Positions 59,417 to 64,000 of a DNA stretch of 64,000 nucleotides are shown here, piece by piece. Position numbers and translations under genes: made by a program. The DNA comes from Rutpela maculata (Eukaryota > Arthropoda > Insecta > Coleoptera > Cerambycidae). The notes below the pieces were generated by a model. That model saw only the letters and a list, made by a program, of their open reading frames with translations. It was not told where the DNA came from and searched no databases. The DNA is taken from positions 13,679,821-13,743,820 of the forward strand of contig OW386291.2 of assembly GCA_936432065.2 (NCBI GenBank), written 5' to 3'. Positions within the stretch are counted from its first letter, which is position 1; each line of letters starts with the position of its first letter.

Positions 59417-59890
59417 TAATTAAACTTTATGCAAACAATTTTATAGGAAATTTAATTAGCTTTCATTTTTATTTAGAACGTATTTTTTCTAGAGTCCACT
59501 GTTTCCGAGATATAATCGAAAAACCCAAAAATGGGACCTTCCCACCCCCCTCCCAACATAAGCTCACCTCCCAGGGGCGGAGACTTTTAGTATGTTTACG
59601 TACTAACTACTCCTAACAAAAATTCTCGAATATTCCATGCACTCTACACCCCTCTTTTGAGCACTCATTGAGTGGATTAATACACGTATTTAATTTTTTT
59701 TTATTTGTAAATAAATTAACTGTTATGTTTGAACAGTTCTCAAAAGAAATGTTGGGCATTGTTTTTGTATCCAGATTGTCCAAAGGTTTATTATTGCTAT
59801 TTGATAATATACCAAAAGGAGGTGTAGTACTAAGTCGACAATTCTATGCTTATATCGCCGCCACTGTCGACAAGCATAGTTGCTGAAGTA

Positions 59891-60081
59891 CTCTAGTCAA
59901 CCATCCTAAGTTGGCACTTAGCCGCGCAGAGAAAAAAAAATGTCGTCACTGTTGGACAGAGACAAACAAGCTTTTTAAGCTTCTTAAGCTTGCCAGCTAG
60001 CTTAAGCTTGTTTGTCTGTGACAGTGACGATATTTCTTCTTTCTAGGCGCGGTTAAGTGCCAACTTAGGATGGTTGACTAG
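59891..60081. mobile_element. Palindromic MITE, TA target, copy 2
   Basis: This 191-bp palindrome begins CTCTAGTCAACCATCC and ends GGATGGTTGACTAG, with TA at 59889-59890 and 60082-60083. Removing it and one TA rejoins the recombinase frame (HCLRHTSATM), which proves both the boundaries and the TA duplication. It is the same family as 6493-6692. Confidence 0.9.
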
Positions 60082-60250
60082 TATGGCGAAGACAATGCCT
60101 TGTGTATTTTTCAGGGTCTTTTAAATTTAAATAAATAGCTATACTCAATTTGATTAAACCAACTACTTGTTTGGTACACTTTCTTCTTTGGTAATTTAAA
60201 AAGAGATTATTGCGATCGATATTTGGGGGTCGAAGTGCAACATATTTTTT

Positions 60251-60586
60251 TAAAATTTGGCAGTACTCTCCAGTAATTGTAAAATTCCTGGAAACGTTTG
60301 TTTTAGAATCTAGTACATGGACCAAAATAGCATGTCCTAGGTCTTCAATATCATTAATTTTCATTTGATACAGCTCACTTTTTCTACAGATGCCCATTAC
60401 ACCAACTATTAAAGCAACCTAAATTTGGCAGTACTCTCCAGTAATTGTAAAATTCCTGGAAACGTTTGTTTTAGAATCTGGTACGTGGACCAAAATAGCA
60501 TGTCCTAGGTCTTCAATATCATTAATTTTCATTTGATACAGCTCACTTTTTGTACAGACGCCCATTACACCAACCATTAAAGCAAC
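60251..60586 (-). repeat. 168-bp tandem duplication of a recombinase exon segment
   Basis: 60586-60419 (copy a) and 60418-60251 (copy b) are nearly identical. Copy a encodes VALMVGVMGVCTKSELYQMK and ends at CAAATTTAG, a stop. Copy b encodes VALIVGVMGICRKSELYQMK and continues into the rest of the protein. The TTTAG at the junction serves as a ready-made splice acceptor (60420-60419) for copy b. The two copies differ at the catalytic Arg (Thr in copy a). Confidence 0.85.
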
Positions 60587-61065
60587 CTAAAAAATGCCGA
60601 AACAATTATTTTTGAAGACAAAATGTTAACTAACTTGATTACCTTTGTACCTAAATGTATCTCATTGGGAGCTTCTTTAATAAAAGTATTTACTTCATGT
60701 GCAGACAAAACTTTGGATTTGTTTGCCCGGTAACCAACAGACTTTCGTTTTAAAAACGATTTTAATCTTAAATATTTTGAAATATTAATATTATGTTTGA
60801 TACTAATTGTTGTTCTCAACATAGAGTAGGTTTTCCACAAAGTGGATGATTTAAATTTCTCAGCAAAATTGGAAAAATAAGCCAGTAAAACATTTTCGGA
60901 AAGAGAATTAACATTATTTTTTTGACGCCAGTCCATAAATTGATTATAAAACGCTACGTAAAAACGTTTCGATTTATTTGCTAATAACTGGTCTATTGTG
61001 TTATTGGCGACTTCCCTTATTTCTGGTGGCGTACATTCTATATTTATTTCTTCACTACTTGACAT

Positions 61066-61134
61066 CTTTCTCTACAAATTGTTAGTTAGTTAATTTTATA
61101 AATAATATATATTATTTACCTAAACTTACCGCTT
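61066..61134 (-). other. Probable 5'-UTR intron of the recombinase gene
   Basis: On the minus strand a donor GCG-GTAAGTTTAGG near 61134, a branch-like TAACTAAC and an acceptor TTTGTAG-AGAAAG lie 6 bases before the ATG. A short first non-coding exon would lie upstream of 61134. Confidence 0.5.
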
Positions 61135-61345
61135 TGAAAATTTACAAAAAACCTTTAAATGTAAACCAGTAAACTAAACACTTACTTAAAATCGTCAAAT
61201 GCGAAGTCAGAAAAAAATGCCTTATTTTGTAGTCGTGGCCATAGCAACCGAACAAGATAATTGATACACCGTCACAAAAGACCTTACCAGAAGAGTCACT
61301 ATCGGCGGAACGTTCGATGTTTCATTGGTAAATTGGGGTGACCTT

Positions 61346-61562
61346 CGGCCATCTTGTCGGTGGTATTATTGTCAACCTATAATTCCGCACTTTTCTAAAT
61401 CCACCACTGGGCGCACCACCGGTAGATAAGATTCGAAGCTGATTGGCTATGTTTTTCAAATATCCAATCATATAATGTTATTGCTTACCAGTGCGTTCCA
61501 CCGGTGAATTTAGAAATCTGCGGAATTATAGGTTGACAATAATACCACCAACAAGATGGCTG
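61346..61562. mobile_element. Palindromic MITE, about 217 bp
   Basis: The arms include CATCTTGTCGGTGGTATTAT, TGTCAACCTATAATTCCGCA and TCTAAATCCACC on the left, and their complements at 61500-61561. The loop includes CCAATCATATAATG. No target duplication was identified. It lies between the recombinase gene and the next gene. Confidence 0.75.
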
Positions 61563-61754
61563 CTGTCTTCAATATTGGCGGGAAGGCAGAGAGTCGTTTC
61601 TGGTATAGGTTTTCTGGTAGTGAAGCAGCCCCCCCAACGAGGTACGAATCGTGGAATAATATTCCACCACAGTGTGGTGGACATTCTAACACAGTATGCT
61701 GGAATGACATGTATTACAACATAATTTTCAGTTGTGAGAAAAAACAATATATGT

Positions 61755-62168
61755 TTACTTACACAAACTGCTTATATACATAAAAATTGGTATGCATGCA
61801 ATGATGGCATAACAATAGTGTTTGAACATCCAATTATTATCGTAGTAAAACTTGTACGGAAACTGAGCAATTTTGGCAGTGAAGGTGTAAGGAAACTTCA
61901 TCGGCCTCGATCCGGTAGATCCGGGCGGATTACTCAGATATTTTAATAATTTCTTGATATTGGTTAAGTTGATTTGGGATATATCCAGTTTGGGTATATT
62001 AATTTTGGGTATATTAATTTTGGGTATTTTGGGTATTTTGGGTATTTTGGGTATTTGGGGTATTTTGGGTATATTCAATTTCGGTTTATCATCTGTTGGT
62101 GGACAAGGCAGTCTGGACATTTTCATTTTGGACATATTCAGTTTGGACATATTCAGTTTGGATAACAT
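61755..62168 (-). CDS. Small Lys-Ile-Pro repeat protein with a C-terminal membrane segment (candidate host gene)
   Basis: 137 residues from the ATG at 62168. An N-terminal Met/Lys/Ser-rich stretch with three KLNMS/KMKMS repeats is followed by PCPPTDDKPK, a run of KIP/KINIP triplets (residues about 30-58), and then PMKFPYTFTAKIAQFPYKFY. A hydrophobic stretch HYCYAIIACIPIFMYISSL near the C-terminus could be a single membrane span. TTTTTAG just before ACCGCGATG and GTAAGTACTG at about 62232 suggest a 5'-UTR intron. TGT-GTAAGTAAAC at 61762, just before the stop, is a strong donor, so the true protein may continue in a further exon. I do not recognise the family. A small mitochondrial or other membrane protein is a guess from size, basic N-terminus and one span. 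No mobile-element features. Confidence 0.55.
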   Translation of the reverse strand: MLSKLNMSKLNMSKMKMSRLPCPPTDDKPKLNIPKIPQIPKIPKIPKIPKINIPKINIPKLDISQINLTNIKKLLKYLSNPPGSTGSRPMKFPYTFTAKIAQFPYKFYYDNNWMFKHYCYAIIACIPIFMYISSLCK

Positions 62169-62171
62169 CGC

Positions 62172-62232
62172 GGTCTAAAAATAACTTTCTTACTAAAACA
62201 AATATTATTTAAAAACAGTACTTACATTTAAG
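62172..62232 (-). other. Possible 5'-UTR intron of the KIP-repeat gene
   Basis: Donor AAT-GTAAGTACTG and acceptor TTATTTTTAG bound a 61-nt AT-rich stretch immediately upstream of the start codon, a normal size for a short insect intron. Confidence 0.45.
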
Positions 62233-62629
62233 TGGAAACAGCGGTGCCAAAAACTAAAAAAATATTTAAAATAATGTTTGTCTGAATTGACAAATGACTT
62301 ATTTGTGACTAAATTTGTTTCCATGGTTGCCTCATCATAGATTGCTAAGATGAACAAGATGTGAATGATTTGAAAGGCAAAGATTGTAGTTATTTTTTCT
62401 ATGATTAAATTTGTAATATAATAGGCCGACGTTAAATAAATGGATAATCAGTACGTCATAAAGTGGGGTTATGTTCCATAATTATTATTTCAATGGTTAT
62501 ATTCTGTGTAATTAAATACGGTTCCAGATTAAAATCTTAGTATACATACAGATACAATCTTACAATTAATTTTAAATTTTAAAAATAGAAATATAGAAAA
62601 AAGCACAGCTTATAGTTGATATGCTTGGA
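62233..62629. other. Upstream region of the KIP-repeat gene
   Basis: The promoter of the minus-strand gene would lie here. I see no convincing TATA box or initiator and no other gene. Confidence 0.35.
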
Positions 62630-62925
62630 AGTGAAGGAAGACCCATGAAGTTTTAAAATGCTTGAAAAAATGATTTGCTTATACTTTCCTTTACGCAGAA
62701 AACGATTATGACAAAATAAATTCAAAATAAACTTTATTTTCCGTAAAATAAATATTTAGATTATGCCGTAATTTGTAAACACAACCGCATGGCTAAAAAC
62801 GGTTTCTTATTGGCGTGACATCAGTGACGTCATCGTTAGTCGGACAATTTACCCGAAGTAGATGTAGTGTCCTAACCTCTTGCGGACATCTGCCAAGAAA
62901 CTAATTTTGAAGAATCTTGAATGCA
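62630..62925. repeat. Dispersed ~310-bp repeat, copy 2
   Basis: This matches 28197-28520 in the same orientation, at clearly reduced identity but with few length changes. It includes ATCAGTGACGTCATCGTTAG, where the other copy has a similar but altered stretch. Confidence 0.75.
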
Positions 62926-63285
62926 GAATTGGGTTGTTGCACTTACCTAAGTTAAAATTTTAATAGAATCTGTGTTTAACAATAGTATTTCTTCATAAAA
63001 AGTCATTGGAAACATGTAAAAGTTGAAAATAAAGTCTTGTAATATTACAATATCAATTTTAAAAATACATGCATTTAAAACGGCGATGACAACATAACGG
63101 CAGTCTGCAGAGAAGTTAGTTATTAAACGACGAAAAAAGGATACGAAGTCATAAACTGTTGATAGCGACGGAGAAAAAAAGAGAATAACGTCAATTGAAT
63201 TTGACACTATATTTAATAAGTTTGTTAAAAAACCTCACACTATATGCACCAGTGCTCTTCAACTTATGTATAATCTCACTCTATC
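62926..63285. other. No recognised gene
   Basis: A minus-strand frame at 62947-63207 (86 residues) has no motif I know and no splice context. Confidence 0.35.
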
Positions 63286-63293
63286 TCCTTCTA

Positions 63294-63682
63294 TAGGCCT
63301 GTCCAACACGCTGTCACTTTGCTTTGTTTGTACTACAGCAGCCATCTTTTGTTGGTAAGTTAGGGTTTTTGTCAGGTGTAAAGGGCACCATACACGGTCA
63401 ACAATAATGTCATTCCAGCAGATTATTACAGAAACATCATTACTAAAAATTTCCCTATCATTCCCTGTCATTATTTTTCACACCTAACATGTCCATTATT
63501 TAAGAAAAAAGCATATCTAGCTATAATTATTGAATTAAGTATGATTGAAAAAACGCGAAAATTCAGGTAATGAGATTACTGAACGTGTATGATGCCCTTT
63601 AGGCCTGTCGAAAACCCTAACTTACCAACAAAAGATGGCTGCTGTAGTACAAAGCAAAGTGACAGCGTGTTGGACAGGCCTA
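63294..63682. mobile_element. Foldback MITE, about 389 bp
   Basis: Arms of about 80 bp pair: TAGGCCTGTCCAACACGC, GTCACTTTGCTTTG, AGCAGCCATCTTTTGTTGG and TTAGGGTTTT on the left, with complements at 63603-63682. TAGGCCTGTCCAA resembles hAT-type ends. No matching 8-bp flank was found. CACCAGTG and CACTGGTG lie just outside. Confidence 0.75.
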
Positions 63683-64000
63683 TTATCTACACTGGTGCAG
63701 TAGTTCAGCTCTGTGAACAAACCTAATGACAAATTCAATTGATCTTCCTAGGTTATATTTCGGTTTATTATTCAATCCAAACCACTTCCAACATGGCGCG
63801 AGGGCAAATATTCGTTTTCATTCGTTAAACGTTTTTTTTTTCTGTTGTCTTGGCTACGTTTCCTGAATTTAATAAAAATAAACCCGTGTTTACCCTCCAC
63901 GCCATATTGCCAAAAAATTTTGACAGGTCGTTGGATTGCCTAATTTAAGGCTACATTCGACATCTGACCGATGTGGTCCGCCCACTGTGGTCGAACCAAA
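63683..64000. other. No recognised gene
   Basis: Somewhat more GC-balanced (AACATGGCGCGAGGGC near 63792), possibly transcribed. Nothing is supported. Confidence 0.35.

Larger units (their letters stand above)
58512..59437. mobile_element. Nested insertion splitting the right TIR
   Basis: AGTTTAATT at 58512 and AATTAAACT near 59437 bound the block, which interrupts a TIR that resumes with AACAATTTTATAGG. Inside are a 200-bp hairpin (58524-58730) and a full ACTTCCAC repeat. The target duplication is uncertain (GTAT versus TTAT). Confidence 0.5.
56942..59679. mobile_element. TIR element carrying a cysteine-cluster gene, 2738 bp
   Basis: The ends are TAGTCCAGTCAATGA and TCATTGAGTGGATTA, flanked by ATA on both sides (56939-56941 and 59680-59682). 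The left TIR is about 480 bp (to 57425). The right TIR is split into 58258-58511 and 59438-59679 by a later insertion. Landmarks are ACATACTAAAAGTCCC, GGGAGGTGAGCTTA, AATGGGACCTTCCCACC and CGAAAACCGT. The gene between the TIRs belongs to the same family as the 50.9-kb element, and the termini resemble that element's, so both belong to one lineage. Confidence 0.8.
59690..61065 (-). pseudogene. Crypton-like tyrosine recombinase gene, disrupted
   Basis: Exon 1 (61065-60643, 141 residues) holds the SAM-like core-binding domain: KRFYVAFYNQFMDWRQ, LLAYFSNFAEKFKSSTLW and KSKVLSAHEVNTFIKEAP. The donor AAG-GTAATC is followed by an acceptor at 60588-60587. The catalytic domain has VGVMGICRKSELYQM, with the first catalytic Arg, a beta-rich HAILVHVLDSKTNVSRNFTI stretch, and TRHCLRHTS, the H-x-x-R box. 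A 191-bp MITE at 59891-60081 interrupts right after that box. Beyond it the minus strand resumes TSATMLVDSGGDIS, then after a shift FENCSNITVNL, a typical C-terminal tail of this family. The catalytic Tyr segment is missing. The gene is dead, though the N-terminal exon is clean. Confidence 0.85.

Noticed and set aside
61510..61747. Downstream exon of the KIP-repeat gene after the donor at 61762
   Set aside because: An acceptor-like CATTCCAG exists near 61700, but the frame breaks at a seven-G run and runs into MITE arm sequence. It is not convincing.

Overview
This is AT-rich eukaryotic DNA, most likely from an insect. The evidence is a mix of decayed Jockey-like, RNase-H-bearing and R2-type (restriction-like endonuclease) LINEs, tRNA- and 5S-derived SINE relics, hAT, TA-target and TTAA-target elements, a Crypton-type tyrosine recombinase, and introns with GT..AG consensus sites. 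There is no operon structure and no CRISPR array, and I recognise no functional rRNA or tRNA gene. The order of insect cannot be fixed from the sequence. I see only one convincing candidate for a host protein gene, on the minus strand at 61755-62168. One possible 32-nt internal exon lies at 21764-21795. The rest reads as intergenic or long-intron DNA saturated with mobile elements.

Layout. 1-5 kb: two dispersed repeat families that recur at 45.8-50 kb, plus two copies of a ~0.65 kb repeat here called ACTTCCAC (seven copies in the window). 5-10 kb: microsatellites, a ~150-bp tandem repeat, a 200-bp palindromic MITE, a 1.5-kb non-autonomous hAT element with an 8-bp target duplication, and a 5S rRNA-derived fragment. 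11-13 kb: a 1.3-kb palindrome containing three concentric pairs of terminal repeats. 14.5-18.5 kb: a long foldback whose arms carry SINE heads, one of them split by a 5'-truncated LINE with a 13-bp target duplication. 18.5-21.5 and 37.7-40.2 kb: two copies of one long-TIR foldback family, both holding ACTTCCAC copies. 22-23, 36-37, 40-41 and 43-44 kb: LINE relics. 29.0-34.4 kb: a 5.4-kb near-perfect palindrome with hAT transposase relics and a TA-target MITE in each arm.

41.8-42.7, 50.9-52.6 and 56.9-59.7 kb: three separate TIR elements, each carrying a gene of one cysteine-cluster protein family (LPPT and WGW motifs, a CXC-like cysteine cluster and an acidic tail). Two have termini beginning TARTCCASTCA and flanks compatible with 3-bp target duplications. 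This is the strongest candidate for an under-described system, and I infer it may be an Academ-like DNA transposon lineage. 59.7-61.1 kb: a Crypton-like recombinase gene with a tandemly duplicated exon, later split by a MITE at a TA dinucleotide. 61.8-62.2 kb: the candidate host gene, a Lys-Ile-Pro repeat protein with a C-terminal membrane segment.

The genes do not form a pathway. They are linked by their history of nested transposition. The many long inverted repeats mean that read-through transcripts would fold into long double-stranded RNA. No alignment or database search was run. Family names rest on motifs read by eye.
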